Of a DNA stretch of 64,000 bases, positions 17,530 to 28,600 are shown in pieces. A program made the position numbers and the translations under genes. This DNA comes from Bremerella sp. TYQ1 (GTDB lineage: Bacteria > Planctomycetota > Planctomycetia > Pirellulales > Pirellulaceae), in NCBI RefSeq assembly GCF_020150455.1, contig NZ_CP083740.1, positions 2,046,001 through 2,110,000 on the forward strand, given 5' to 3'. Within the stretch, counting starts at the first letter, position 1. Each line of letters starts with the position of its first letter. Below the pieces are notes generated by a model. The model was given only the letters and a program-made list of their open reading frames with translations. It searched no databases and was not told the DNA's origin.

Positions 17530-17698
17530 GGCTTTACACTCCGTTGCAAAAAAGGGGGAAATCCTTAAGTGGTTGTTTCAGTGCCTCAGAGCATTTGCAA
17601 AGAGGATGCCAAACCACAAATAAAACTTGCCAAAACGACTTAAATGCTTCATTTGGCTGGTTTTAGTGTAATCTTGTCCACTTCCCCGGCTGCCAAGT

Positions 17699-17726
17699 AG
17701 TGTACAAATTTCCAATGGAATGGCAA
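17699..17726 (-). promoter_or_regulatory. Candidate promoter of the second csrA
   Basis: On the minus strand TTGCCA (complement of 17721-17726) and TACACT (complement of 17699-17704) are 16 bp apart. An inverted repeat AATTGTC/GACAATT (17731-17737 with 17743-17749) lies just upstream of the -35 and could be an operator. The rest of 17530-18076 shows no gene. Confidence 0.4.
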
Positions 17727-18076
17727 GCATAATTGTCGAAATGACAATTTGACAGGGAAAGAATCGCCAAAGTCAGCGTTATCGAAACAGAAACCGTGGA
17801 TGGAACGGAACCACAACGGACGCCTGAGATAACTCCGTTGGATGCAGCCCGACCAAAGAGAGAAGCCGGGGCAAAAAAATGCCCAGCCACATGACCAAGG
17901 GCAGCGTGCCGCTCGAAAAGCGACTCAGGTCATATGGCCGGGCTGGGGCTTGGTATTGAGCGTTCTTATTCGTAGGACACTTATTAGTGTCGGGAACCGC
18001 CCCCCAATTGCAATCCGAATTCTACCCTGTTTGCAGCTACGAGAATAACCTTAACAGGCCCTCAGCGAAAAAATCT

Positions 18077-18661
18077 TCAAAATCCTGGGGCCAATACTGC
18101 GGATATTGGGGGCGTTATCTCCCCAGCTTGTTCTCCGCGAGGATCGAAGAACTGGTAAGAAATGACCCGCCACTGCCCGTCAGGATCTTGCTGGAATGTC
18201 AACACCATGAATGTCGCGAAGTCGCCATTGAACGCGTCGTTGTCGCGGATATGCCCTGTCATCTTCACATTCAGCTTGGCGACCCCAATGATCGGTGTAC
18301 TGCCAGGCATGATCGACACCTCCAGATTGCGCTTCAATTTGACGCTTTCGATCTGAACGTATCCCATTTGCCGCTGGGCTTCCGCTTTCAGTTGCGGTGC
18401 GTCGTCGGAAATGTGCTCTTTCACCCCCTCGGCGTCGTTCGCCTCCAGGGCTTCGGCGATTTCGTAGATCACTCCTTCGATCCGCTCGCCGTCGGTCACA
18501 ATAACGTATTCCAAAGCCAGCATCAGCCCACAAAGGGCGATCCAGCCCATCAATAAGTACAGAAAGAGCTGCTTGCCGGTCTGTAGCATCGTGCCGGCAA
18601 GAATGGCACCGCCGATCACGGCGATGATGATAATAGGTAACGACTGTTCGAAGATCCACAT
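18077..18661 (-). CDS. Membrane protein with C-terminal soluble domain, unknown function
   Basis: From the ATG at 18659-18661 (MWIFEQSLP) the 194-residue product has two membrane helices, at about 9-26 and 32-52. A soluble domain of about 130 residues follows, with GVIYEIAEALEANDAEGVKEHI and WRVISYQFFDP, a pattern recalling NTF2/SnoaL-like folds. Its start is 8 bases after the stop of the upstream minus-strand gene at 18669, so the two are probably one operon and may form a membrane complex. A longer frame beginning at 18745 is rejected because it overlaps that gene. The function is unknown. Confidence 0.8.
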   Translation of the reverse strand: MWIFEQSLPIIIIAVIGGAILAGTMLQTGKQLFLYLLMGWIALCGLMLALEYVIVTDGERIEGVIYEIAEALEANDAEGVKEHISDDAPQLKAEAQRQMGYVQIESVKLKRNLEVSIMPGSTPIIGVAKLNVKMTGHIRDNDAFNGDFATFMVLTFQQDPDGQWRVISYQFFDPRGEQAGEITPPISAVLAPGF

Positions 18662-18668
18662 ACGTATG

Positions 18669-19025
18669 TCACTCAGATGTTGACGTCTCGGCCGGAGGGT
18701 TGTCGGTCGCACGGAATCGCACGTACCACAAACGTATCCAACCAATGGCTACTAAGCTGCCCAGCACGGCAATCAGGTAATTCCAGCCGATCAGGGTATC
18801 TCCGGGAGTTGAAACATCGAGCGATTCGGCATCGATATCGATTGCTTCGCCCGGCTGCTGGGAGATTTGACGAGCTTGGTGCTGCCGTTCGATGTTGGCC
18901 TGACGAATGTCAAGCTTTCCACGAAACACAACCAATAAAATCAAAGCTACCGTGGCAAACAGGTAAAGCCAAAACCACGGAGAGTCAGAGATCGGCTCGC
19001 GCTGTCCAATTGCAGGGTTGCTCAT
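18669..19025 (-). CDS. Two-helix membrane protein, unknown function
   Basis: A 118-residue protein with one membrane helix at about 17-36 (PWFWLYLFATVALILLVVF) and a second at about 80-100 (IGWNYLIAVLGSLVAIGWI). A charged segment with a KLDIRQANIERQHQARQ helix separates them. The tail is short and acidic. It is followed within 8 bases by the gene at 18077-18661, also with two membrane helices, so the pair is likely co-translated. I recognise no family. The arrangement suggests a small inner-membrane complex, which is inference from membrane pattern and spacing. Confidence 0.8.
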   Translation of the reverse strand: MSNPAIGQREPISDSPWFWLYLFATVALILLVVFRGKLDIRQANIERQHQARQISQQPGEAIDIDAESLDVSTPGDTLIGWNYLIAVLGSLVAIGWIRLWYVRFRATDNPPAETSTSE

Positions 19026-19062
19026 GCCCTAAGTCTAACTTACCCGAACAATTTGGGCGAAA

Positions 19063-19092
19063 GAAAAACAAGGGGCCACGATGGGCCCCTTG
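19063..19092 (-). terminator. Rho-independent terminator of eno
   Basis: A 9 bp perfect stem (19069-19077 with 19084-19092, CAAGGGGCC/GGCCCCTTG) is followed on the minus strand by TTTTTC. It begins 34 bases past the eno stop, between eno and the membrane-protein pair. Confidence 0.85.
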
Positions 19093-19125
19093 CGCTGGTT
19101 CGGAATTGCATCGACGACGAGGTGA

Positions 19126-20499
<1,374 letters not shown>

Positions 20500-20670
20500 T
20501 CACCTTGGTAGTTCAAGCGGATAATTAAAATTCGCCGTTATTTTGACCCATCTTAGGGCCACTTGCCAAGGATGGGACGGGTCGTTGTGGGGAAATTTCC
20601 CTACCGTTAAATTCGTGAGTAGTCATCAACACGCTTCCAGATGCCCACTTCAGGGCGGCCTGAGGAAACC

Positions 20671-21261
20671 ATGTTTACCGGTCTCGTAGAAACGCAAGGT
20701 AAAGTCGTCGCCCTTAAACCCGAGGGACCGGGGGTTCGACTTTCATTAGAGAACGAATTGATCGCTAACGGAGCTTCCATCGGAGACAGCATTGCCGTGA
20801 ACGGGTGCTGCTTGACGGTTGTTTCCATCGCTGAAAATGTTGTCGATTTTGAGGCGGGCGAAGAAACGTTAAAGAGAACCAATCTTGGCCAACTTGAAAA
20901 TGGCAGCGTTGTGAACCTGGAACGTTCGCTCCAACTGGGCGACCGACTCGGCGGCCATCTCGTCACCGGGCACATCGATACGACCGCAACGCTTGCCGAG
21001 CGAAACGACGACGGCGAGTGGTGTACTATGTGGTTTGAAGTCCCTAAAGAGTATGCTCGGCAGATGGCCAGCAAAGGGAGCGTCGCCATTGACGGTATCA
21101 GTCTGACGCTTGTCGATGTGACCGATACCCAGTTCAGCGTGGCATTGATTCCTCATACCCTCGACGCAACGACGCTCGGCGGTCGAAAACAGGGCGACAC
21201 CGTTAATATAGAAACCGACTTGCTGGCCAAATACGTTCAGCGCCAACTCGAAACGAAGTGA
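20671..21261 (+). CDS. ribE: Riboflavin synthase alpha subunit
   Basis: Dismutates two molecules of 6,7-dimethyl-8-ribityllumazine into riboflavin. The 196 residues contain two lumazine-binding repeats: MFTGLVETQGKV with NGCCLTVV, then GHIDTTATL with VAIDGISLTLVDV and FSVALIPHTLDATTL. The start is the invariant MFTGLVE, with TGAGGAAA 5 bases upstream. The leader has a short RFN-like string but no FMN riboswitch that I can confirm. rsmA follows 137 bases later on the same strand. Other riboflavin genes are outside the window. Confidence 0.95.
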   Translation: MFTGLVETQGKVVALKPEGPGVRLSLENELIANGASIGDSIAVNGCCLTVVSIAENVVDFEAGEETLKRTNLGQLENGSVVNLERSLQLGDRLGGHLVTGHIDTTATLAERNDDGEWCTMWFEVPKEYARQMASKGSVAIDGISLTLVDVTDTQFSVALIPHTLDATTLGGRKQGDTVNIETDLLAKYVQRQLETK

Positions 21262-21398
21262 GACGATCCATCACCAAACGCCACTGGCTTTGCCAATACA
21301 CGTGGCCATGAACCGGTCGTTAATCGCCGTGATATCGTCGGCGGCACTTCGCTTGATTTACTTTCCGTACTTTCATTCCTAAAAAATCGAATTCCCGC

Positions 21399-22310
21399 AT
21401 GCCTGAATTTCGCAATCAAACCATCTCGTACCTGACGAGCAAATTCCGCGAAATCGGGATCCGCCCGGTCTCGAAGCATGGGCAGAACTTCCTGATCGAC
21501 ATGAACTTGCTCGACTTGCTTGTTCGTGCCGCCGACATTCAAAAAGATGACGTCATTCTAGAAATCGGGACAGGAACCGGAACGCTTTCAACACGCATGG
21601 CTGCCCAAGCGGGGCATCTTGTCACCGTGGAAATCGACCCCCACATGGCGACATTCGCAACCGAAGAGTTGGACGAATTCGAGAACGTTACCCTACTTCA
21701 CTACGACGCGCTTCGGAACAAAAACAACTTCCGGCCTGAGATGCTCGAGACCATCCAAGAAAAGATGGCCGAGATCGGCACCGATCATTTCAAGCTCGCG
21801 GCGAACTTGCCGTACAACGTGGCGACCCCGATCATCTCGAACTTGCTGCGAACCGAAATCACGCCGCAAAGTATGACAGTAACTATCCAAAAGGAACTCG
21901 CCGAACGGATCATCGCTCCGCCAGGCACGAAAGATTACAGCGCGTTGTCGGTCTGGATCCAAGCCCAGTGCCGCTGCGAATTGGTCCGCATCTTACCGCC
22001 GAGTGTCTTTTGGCCGGCCCCAAAAGTTCACTCCGCCATTTTGCACATTGAAGTTCAACCCGAACGCCGCGCGGCGATTCCAGACTTGGAATTCTTCCAC
22101 GAGTTCAACCGAGCTCTTTTCTTCCACCGCCGCAAGTTCCTTCGCAGCGTGCTGCAAAGTGCGTTCAAAGGAAGACTCGACAAAGCGGAAGTAGACCAGG
22201 TAATCGAGCAGGGGGGACTCAACCCAAGTGCTCGAGCCGAGAACTTTACCGTCGACGAAATTCTCGCGATGTCCGAACTGTTTCGTGTGAAGCTGAAAGA
22301 GAAGAACTAG
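21399..22310 (+). CDS. rsmA: 16S rRNA (adenine1518-N6/adenine1519-N6)-dimethyltransferase
   Basis: Adds four methyl groups to two adjacent adenines in helix 45 of 16S rRNA, using S-adenosylmethionine, late in 30S assembly. The 303 residues show KHGQNFLIDMNLLD, the SAM-binding ILEIGTGTGTLSTRMA, and the catalytic NLPYNVATPIISNLL (NLPY motif). FFHRRKFLRSVLQSAF is typical of the C-terminal domain. A slightly longer central insert (NKNNFRPEMLETIQEKMAEIGTDHF-type, about 105-130) is also seen in planctomycete members as far as I recall. The ribosome binding site is weak. Confidence 0.95.
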   Translation: MPEFRNQTISYLTSKFREIGIRPVSKHGQNFLIDMNLLDLLVRAADIQKDDVILEIGTGTGTLSTRMAAQAGHLVTVEIDPHMATFATEELDEFENVTLLHYDALRNKNNFRPEMLETIQEKMAEIGTDHFKLAANLPYNVATPIISNLLRTEITPQSMTVTIQKELAERIIAPPGTKDYSALSVWIQAQCRCELVRILPPSVFWPAPKVHSAILHIEVQPERRAAIPDLEFFHEFNRALFFHRRKFLRSVLQSAFKGRLDKAEVDQVIEQGGLNPSARAENFTVDEILAMSELFRVKLKEKN

Positions 22311-22411
22311 CCTCAGCGAGTCGACGCATCCAAGCACGGAAAACGAAGTTTGCTACCGTTATCTGTGCCTGTTTTCCTTCTGCCTCGGTCCGCTCTGCGG
22401 CAAAAAACCGT

Positions 22412-23287
22412 TTATCGATCCAGCGTCGCCGTGATCGGCAAATGGTCCGATGGTGTACGGCCATCTCGGTGGATGGGCAGGATGTTGGCATTAACGATTT
22501 TCCAACCCTTGGTCGCGCCGATCCAGTCGATTCGATTGCCATTGGTGTTCTTCACGTCGAAGCCTGAGAATGTTCCTTCTCCCTCTTTCGCTTCGGGAAC
22601 GAACGTTCGATACGTGTCGACGACTGGGGAATCGTCGCCGAACAATGCTACGTACGGCTTCGAGCCTTCGCCGGCGTTGAAGTCGCCGGTGACGATGACA
22701 TCGGTATCCGCGAACTGACCGACTTTATTGCGAATCATCTTTGCGGCTTGGAACCGGGCCTCGGGGCCTCGATGATCGAAGTGCGTGTTGATAAATACAA
22801 TCGGCTTCGCATCGGCTGTCTTCTTATCCTTCAATTTCACCCAGCTGGCCATCCGCGGCAGGCTGCTGTCCCAGCTTTTGCTGCCAGGCACCTCAGGCGT
22901 TTCGCTCAGCCAGAAGTGCCCTGCATCCAGTTTTTCAAAACGATCTTTCCGATAAAAGATCGCACACATTTCTCCCTTTTCCCTACCATCTTCCCGCGAC
23001 GCCGCATGCACCCCGTAGCCGGGCAGATGCTCGGCCAGAAAATCACGCTGAAAACCAAGACATTCCTGCGTACCAAGCAAATCAGGATTTACCTCGACGA
23101 CCGTATCCGCGAGGAACTCTTTCCGCTTGTCCCAATGGTTCTCACCATCTTTCGCACTGCCATACCGAATGTTGAACGACATCACCTGCACGGCATCCTC
23201 CGTCGGCTGCTTGGTTTCCGCACCAAACAAAGTCGAAACCGTCATTCCAGCCATCAAGGCCACAGCACAAAGTAGGAAAGTTCGCAT
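22412..23287 (-). CDS. Secreted endonuclease/exonuclease/phosphatase-family protein
   Basis: The 291 residues have a signal peptide (1-22) and an EEP (DNase I-like) fold. Motifs include VQVMSFNIRYGS (Asn), LLGTQECLGFQRDFL (metal-binding Glu), FINTHFDHRG, VIVTGDFNAGEGS and the terminal SDHLPITATL (His). All catalytic residues appear present. Family members cleave nucleic acids, sphingomyelin or sugar-phosphate esters; the secreted form in planctomycetes is usually annotated only to family level. It is followed on the same strand, upstream in DNA, by a PhoD-type phosphatase 53 bases away, hinting at a shared role in phosphorus scavenging. Confidence 0.9.
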   Translation of the reverse strand: MRTFLLCAVALMAGMTVSTLFGAETKQPTEDAVQVMSFNIRYGSAKDGENHWDKRKEFLADTVVEVNPDLLGTQECLGFQRDFLAEHLPGYGVHAASREDGREKGEMCAIFYRKDRFEKLDAGHFWLSETPEVPGSKSWDSSLPRMASWVKLKDKKTADAKPIVFINTHFDHRGPEARFQAAKMIRNKVGQFADTDVIVTGDFNAGEGSKPYVALFGDDSPVVDTYRTFVPEAKEGEGTFSGFDVKNTNGNRIDWIGATKGWKIVNANILPIHRDGRTPSDHLPITATLDR

Positions 23288-23340
23288 GGTTTATTGTTGT
23301 TGGAAGTAAATCTCAGGGGGGGAGAAATTAACGAAACACG

Positions 23341-24936
23341 CTACGCTGGCTTCGCTCCGGGGTCGCCCGATTCAACGACGAACGAGGCCCGCGTCACTTT
23401 CGGCGTTCCTGGCTTATCGACGTATTCGACGACCTGGTAATCGCTTCGCCATTCGGTCGGCGTGACGGTGCAGCTGACGTAACCACGTTCGGCGTTGAAG
23501 AACTTCACGTAAGGGTTCTCGCTGGTGAGCACCTTGGCCAGATCTTCAGCCTGACTTCCGTTGCCGCCAGAGGAAATCGACGTGCAGACAAACTCGGTAC
23601 CCATGGTCGGGTCCTTTTCGTCCTCGAAATTGACCTTCAAGTCGTTCACCCAATTTTTATGGATATCGCCGGTCAAAACCACTGGGTTAGGCACTTTGCG
23701 GTCTCGCATGAATCGCAACAAACGATCGCGTGAATGGGTATACCCAGGCCACTGATCCATGCTGAACTTCGCTTCGTCCCCTTCGGCACGGTCGGCCGGA
23801 GCCATCATCACTTGTTGGCCGAGCACGTTCCAATTGCTCTGCGAAGCAATTAAGTCACGCATCAACCAATGTTCCTGCTTGTCGCCCAACAGCGTGTTCT
23901 TGCTGCTGCGTGCGTCGTCGTTAAGTGGCTTCAAACCGTCGCCGTTAGGCTGATCGGTGCGGTATTGCCGCGTGTCGAGCATCTCGAAGTTGGCCAAACG
24001 TCCAAACGGAATGCGGCGATAAAGCTGCATGTGTGGCCCGCGAGGCATGCTGCGGCGACGCAGCGGCATCATTTCGTAATAGGCCTGATACGCGTTGGCA
24101 CGTCGCAACAGAAAGTCTTCTCGGTTGACGTTCTTCTGTTCGGAAATGTCGTTGGCGCAGTTATTGTCGAACTCGTGATCGTCCCACACGACCAGCCAAG
24201 GACACATCGCATGCGCCGCCTGCAGGTGCTCGTCGCTGCGGTACAACGCGTGCCGATTGCGATAGTCGTTCAGCGACTCGATCTCTTCGCCGATATGCTG
24301 ACGCAGAGCTTCCTTCTTGCCGCGATATTCGTAGATATAGTCCCCCAAGTGCAGCACCATGTCCAAGTCTTCCTGGGCCATGTGCTCATACGCGGTGAAC
24401 AACCCATGCTCGTAATGCTGACACGAAGCGAAAGCGAAACGCAGCTTTTCGGCCATCGTATCGAGTGGTGGCGTCGTTCGGGCTCGGCCGACAGGGCTGA
24501 TCGCGTCGCCACATTGGAAGCGGTAGAAGTACCATCGATCGGCCGGCAGGCCGGTCACTTCCACATGAACGCTATGCCCCAGCTGCGGCGTGGCAAGCGT
24601 TTTGCCGCTGTGGGCGATCTTGTTGAACGATTCGTCTTCGGCCAGTTCCCACGTCACCTCGAAGGTTTCGCTCGGCATTCCGCCGCCCCCCAGCGGTTCC
24701 GGTGCCAATCGCGTCCACAGGACGAAACCATCTGGCTGAGGATCGCCCGAAGCGACACCCAACGTGAATGGATCTTTGGAGAACGAAGCGTTGGCCTTCG
24801 CGGCTCCTTGAACGCATTGGCCCAACCAAGGCAAAAGAGCCAGCGAACCAGCCCCTAAAACGAACTGGCGGCGATCGGCGAGGAAGGTATCCGCGGCAGA
24901 CTGAAACGAACGAAGCGTCACTGGGGGGGACTCCAA
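23341..24936 (-). CDS. phoD: PhoD-type alkaline phosphatase/phosphodiesterase, Tat-exported
   Basis: PhoD enzymes hydrolyse phosphomono- and diesters outside the membrane using Fe and Ca. Residues 21-50 form a twin-arginine signal (DRRQFVLGAGSLALLPW). The body has the N-terminal domain ending WELAEDESF, the metallophosphatase motifs FASCQHYEHGLFTAY, HLGDYIYEYRGKK, VWDDHEFDNNCAND and the late LTGDIHKNWVNDL. The 531 residues are the usual size. With the EEP-family gene 53 bases downstream it may form a phosphate-acquisition transcript. No Pho box was recognised. The gene symbol is by family only. Confidence 0.9.
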   Translation of the reverse strand: MESPPVTLRSFQSAADTFLADRRQFVLGAGSLALLPWLGQCVQGAAKANASFSKDPFTLGVASGDPQPDGFVLWTRLAPEPLGGGGMPSETFEVTWELAEDESFNKIAHSGKTLATPQLGHSVHVEVTGLPADRWYFYRFQCGDAISPVGRARTTPPLDTMAEKLRFAFASCQHYEHGLFTAYEHMAQEDLDMVLHLGDYIYEYRGKKEALRQHIGEEIESLNDYRNRHALYRSDEHLQAAHAMCPWLVVWDDHEFDNNCANDISEQKNVNREDFLLRRANAYQAYYEMMPLRRRSMPRGPHMQLYRRIPFGRLANFEMLDTRQYRTDQPNGDGLKPLNDDARSSKNTLLGDKQEHWLMRDLIASQSNWNVLGQQVMMAPADRAEGDEAKFSMDQWPGYTHSRDRLLRFMRDRKVPNPVVLTGDIHKNWVNDLKVNFEDEKDPTMGTEFVCTSISSGGNGSQAEDLAKVLTSENPYVKFFNAERGYVSCTVTPTEWRSDYQVVEYVDKPGTPKVTRASFVVESGDPGAKPA

Positions 24937-25244
24937 GGCAAATTTGTTGCTAGGGAAAGGGGATGCTGTAACCTATCGCGATCGCGCTAGCAAGCAACCA
25001 GGATGACCGATCCCGCAAGCCATCTCAACACGATCTTCACAATGTGCGCCCCTTCTTCCAGGTGCTTTTCCCCCATTAAAACTAACCCAACCGATACAAC
25101 CACCCACCCATTAGAAAGGGTTTTCGCTGGCAAAACTGCTGGCGCGATACTCCCCCTAAGCTCGGTTTACGTTATCATGAGAACTTGGCCGGAATCTGGC
25201 CTGAAAATGTCTTAAGCTCGTTCATAGCCGAAAGTTTGCAAGCC
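24937..25244. other. Intergenic region between divergent phoD and a small-protein gene
   Basis: These 308 bases contain no supported gene. The part 25020-25200 is AT-richer and pyrimidine-rich on the plus strand and should hold the promoters of both divergent genes. I could not single out a good promoter, hairpin or repeat. Confidence 0.4.
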
Positions 25245-25472
25245 ATGCAGTTCATCGAAATGACAGGCAAAGAGTTGATGGATGCCTTGCACGATGACGA
25301 ATTGACCGCCGATGACTTAGAGAAGTCCCATATCACCGAGACTTCCATTGTCCGTATCAATCGCCAAGGAGACATCGAAGTCCGCCGTCCCGAAGGGTGG
25401 GATGTCGTGGGTGGACTGATCGGCGAATACGAAGGCCGCATCATGAAAAGTAGCGGCCGTACTTGGGCTTAA
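25245..25472 (+). CDS. Small acidic protein of unknown function
   Basis: From the ATG at 25245 the 75-residue protein reads MQFIEMTGKELMDALHDDEL, then ETSIVRINRQGDIEVRRPEGWDVVGGLIGEYEGRI. It is soluble, acidic at the N-terminus, and mixes a helix with a predicted beta hairpin. The conserved-looking RRPEGWDVVGGLIG segment makes a real gene likely, though the ribosome binding site is weak. It lies 177 bases upstream of the large acyl-ligase fusion on the same strand, a possible but unproven operon partner. I do not recognise the family. Confidence 0.7.
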   Translation: MQFIEMTGKELMDALHDDELTADDLEKSHITETSIVRINRQGDIEVRRPEGWDVVGGLIGEYEGRIMKSSGRTWA

Positions 25473-25649
25473 GTGAAATCGCAGCTTTCCGCTCGATCCA
25501 TGGCATGCACCTAACCGAAATTCAATCTCGTCCAATTCCTGCAAGCGTGACGCCAACGCGTCGGCGGCCCTTTCGTGTGTGACGGCCCAAGGCCCCCTCG
25601 AAACGATGCCGGCCTATTGTGAATTGTCCCACTGGAGACTGAAAAGCTC

Positions 25650-28600
25650 GTGACTCCTGAGATGCTCAACTCGTTTACTCCGCCTTCCACCAGTATTGTC
25701 GACCGATTGCGACATCGCGCCGAGCATCTGGGGTCTCAGGTCGCATTCACCTTCCTTGTCGATGGGGAAGATGAAGAGATCAAGCTCACCTACGAGCATC
25801 TCGACATGCGCTGTCAGGCTATTGCCGCCGAGCTTCAAGCCCGCGGCATGGAAGGGGAACGCGCGCTGCTGCTATTTCCTCCGGGATTGGATTTCATCGC
25901 AGCGTTCTTTGGTTGCCTCTATGCCGGCGTAGTTGCCGTGCCGGCCTATCCGCCACGGCGTAACCGTAACATGGTTCGTATTCAGGCCATCGCCGACGAC
26001 GCCCAAGCCAAAGTTGCGTTGACCATCTCGGACGTCTACGACCGCATGGTCCCGATGTTCGAGGAAACGCCTGGCCTGAAAACGATCGAATGGATCCGTA
26101 CCGATCGCGTTGAAGACACCCAATCGCAAGACTGGAAACAGCCTGGCATCACCGCCGAAACGCTCGCGTTTCTCCAATACACCTCCGGTTCAACCGGAAC
26201 GCCGAAGGGGGTGATGCTCTCGCACGGCAACATGATGCACAACTCGGCCCTCATTTCGTACGCGTTCGAGCACACGCGCAGCGTCCGGGCCTGTTTCTGG
26301 CTGCCAATGTATCACGACATGGGGCTGATCGGCGGTGTCCTTCAGCCGATGCAGATCGGCCAGCCGAACGTACTGATGTCGCCCATGGCGTTCCTGCAGC
26401 AGCCCTATCGCTGGCTCCGCGCGATCTCGAAGTATCAGTGCAATATCAGCGGTGGTCCAAACTTCGCTTATGAACTGTGTGTGCAGAAGATCACGCCGGA
26501 ACAACGTGAGAAACTCGACTTAAGCAGCTGGGAACTCGCCTTCAACGGGGCCGAACCGGTCAAACCGGAAACGCTCGACCGGTTCGCGAAAACATTCGAG
26601 CCATGCGGTTTCCGCCGCGAAGCGTTCTATCCTTGCTACGGCATGGCAGAAGCGACGCTGATTATCTCTGGCGGTATGAAGAAAAGCCCACCGGTCATTC
26701 AGGCCGTCGATGGCTATTCCCTCGATCAACACCAAGTGGTCGACGCCGATCCCGATGACGACGGTGCGCGGCTGATTGTCGGTTGCGGCAATACGCTGCC
26801 CGACCAGCGAATTTTGATCGTCGAACCTGAAACGTTCACCAAGCGACAAGCGGATGAAGTAGGCGAAGTTTGGGTCCAAGGGCCAAGCATCGCCAAAGGG
26901 TATTGGCGCAACGAAGAGGCGACCGAAAACATCTTCAACGCCTACACGTCCGACACCAACGAAGGTCCTTTCCTGCGAACCGGCGACCTCGGTTTCATGC
27001 AGGCCAATGGCGAGTTGTTCATCACCGGCCGCCTGAAGGACATGATCATTGTCCGTGGCGTCAATCGTTATCCGCAAGATATCGAGAACACCGTCAACCA
27101 GTGCCACGACTTGATGGAAGGGATGACCGCCGCTGCGGTGATGGCCGAAGTGGCCGACAAAGAACGCCTGATCGTCGTTGCAGAAGCCCCTCGGGCCAAA
27201 CGCAAAGAACTGACCGACATCATCGCCGCGATCCGCCGCGAAGTCGCCATCGAGCATGAAGTTTCTGTCGATGGCGTCGCGTTGATTCGTCGCGGTTCGA
27301 TCCCCAAAACTTCCAGCGGCAAAATCCAGCGACATGCCTGCCGCGAACACTTCCTGACGCACACGCTGCCGGTCCTCGAACGCTGGGTGGCGTGGGACGA
27401 AGTGCAAGTCTCTGAAGAAATCCAACGCGTCAAACTGCGTCGTGCCCAACTTGAAGCGGCCCGAGCCGATGCCGAAGGTTTGGCCGTTTCCGATCCCCTG
27501 GTTCGCCAACGCACCGTGCAGATGGTGATCGACAAGATTCGCGAAATCGCCAAGGATCGCGGTCGCACGATCGAGCCTGAAACCGACATCCTGGAGTTGG
27601 ATCTCGATTCGCTCGAACGAATGGAGATCATTGCGTCGATCGAAGATCATTACGGGGCTCGCTTCCCTGACGACATTCTGCCGTCCATGCGAACCGTCGC
27701 TCAGGTCGCCGACTGCATCGAGATTTATCTCGCGACCGATGAAATGCTGCCTGCCCCCGCCGGCGAAATTCCGCAAGAGATGTTCGGCTTCTCGGCATTG
27801 CCTGAGTATCGCCAGGTACGTCAAATCTCGGATCAGCTAAGCGATCTTGGCCTGCCGAATCCTTACTTCCAAGTGCTCGATGGACCGACGTCCGCTACGG
27901 CGATTGTCGACGGCAAAGAGGTCATCAACTTTGCTGGGTACAACTACCTCGGCCTGGCTGAAAACGCCGACGTGAAGCAAGCCGCCATCGACGCGATTGA
28001 AACGCTTGGCGTTTCGACAAGCGGCAGCCGTTTGATTTCCGGCGAACGCGAACTGCACCGCGAATTGGAAGGCGAGTTGGCCAAGTTTATCGGCGTGCAA
28101 AGTTCCATGCTGATGTCTGGCGGTCACGCGGCTAACGAAACCACGATCGGCCACTTGCTGCGGACCGGCGACTTGATCCTGCACGATTCGATGGCCCACA
28201 GCAGCATCATCACTGGGGCCAATCTTAGTGGAGCTCGCCGGCGTCCTTATCCGCACAACGACTGGCGCGAGCTGGACGAAATTCTGCACGACATCCGCAA
28301 AGATTACCGCCGCGTGTTGATCGTTGCCGAAGGTATCTACGGCATGGAAGGAGACCTCTGCCCGTTGCCGCAGTTGGTCGAGATCCGCAACCGCCACAAG
28401 ACCTGGCTGATGGTCAACGAAGCCCATTCACTGGGAACCGTCGGCAAGACCGGCCGAGGCGTTCAGGAACACTTCGGCATCGATCCAAGTCAGGTCGACA
28501 TTTGGATCGGCACACTCAGCAAAGCCCTCGGTTCCGCCGGTGGTTATGTGGCCGGCAGCCGCGAGTTGATCGATTACCTGAAGCATACCGCTTCCGGCTT

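Noticed and set aside
20589..20612. RFN-like string GGGGAAATTTCCCTACCG upstream of ribE
   Set aside because: It resembles one strand of the FMN riboswitch core, but the other conserved helices are not found in the leader, and the purine-rich partner elements are missing.
23869..24858. 329-codon plus-strand frame opposite the PhoD gene
   Set aside because: Composition is unlike a protein (rich in Arg, Gln, Val without pattern) and it is explained by codon bias on the other strand.
26520..27824. 434-codon open frame on the strand opposite the acyl-ligase fusion
   Set aside because: It is a shadow of the true gene, which has intact catalytic motifs; the opposite frame lacks any family motif or ribosome binding site.
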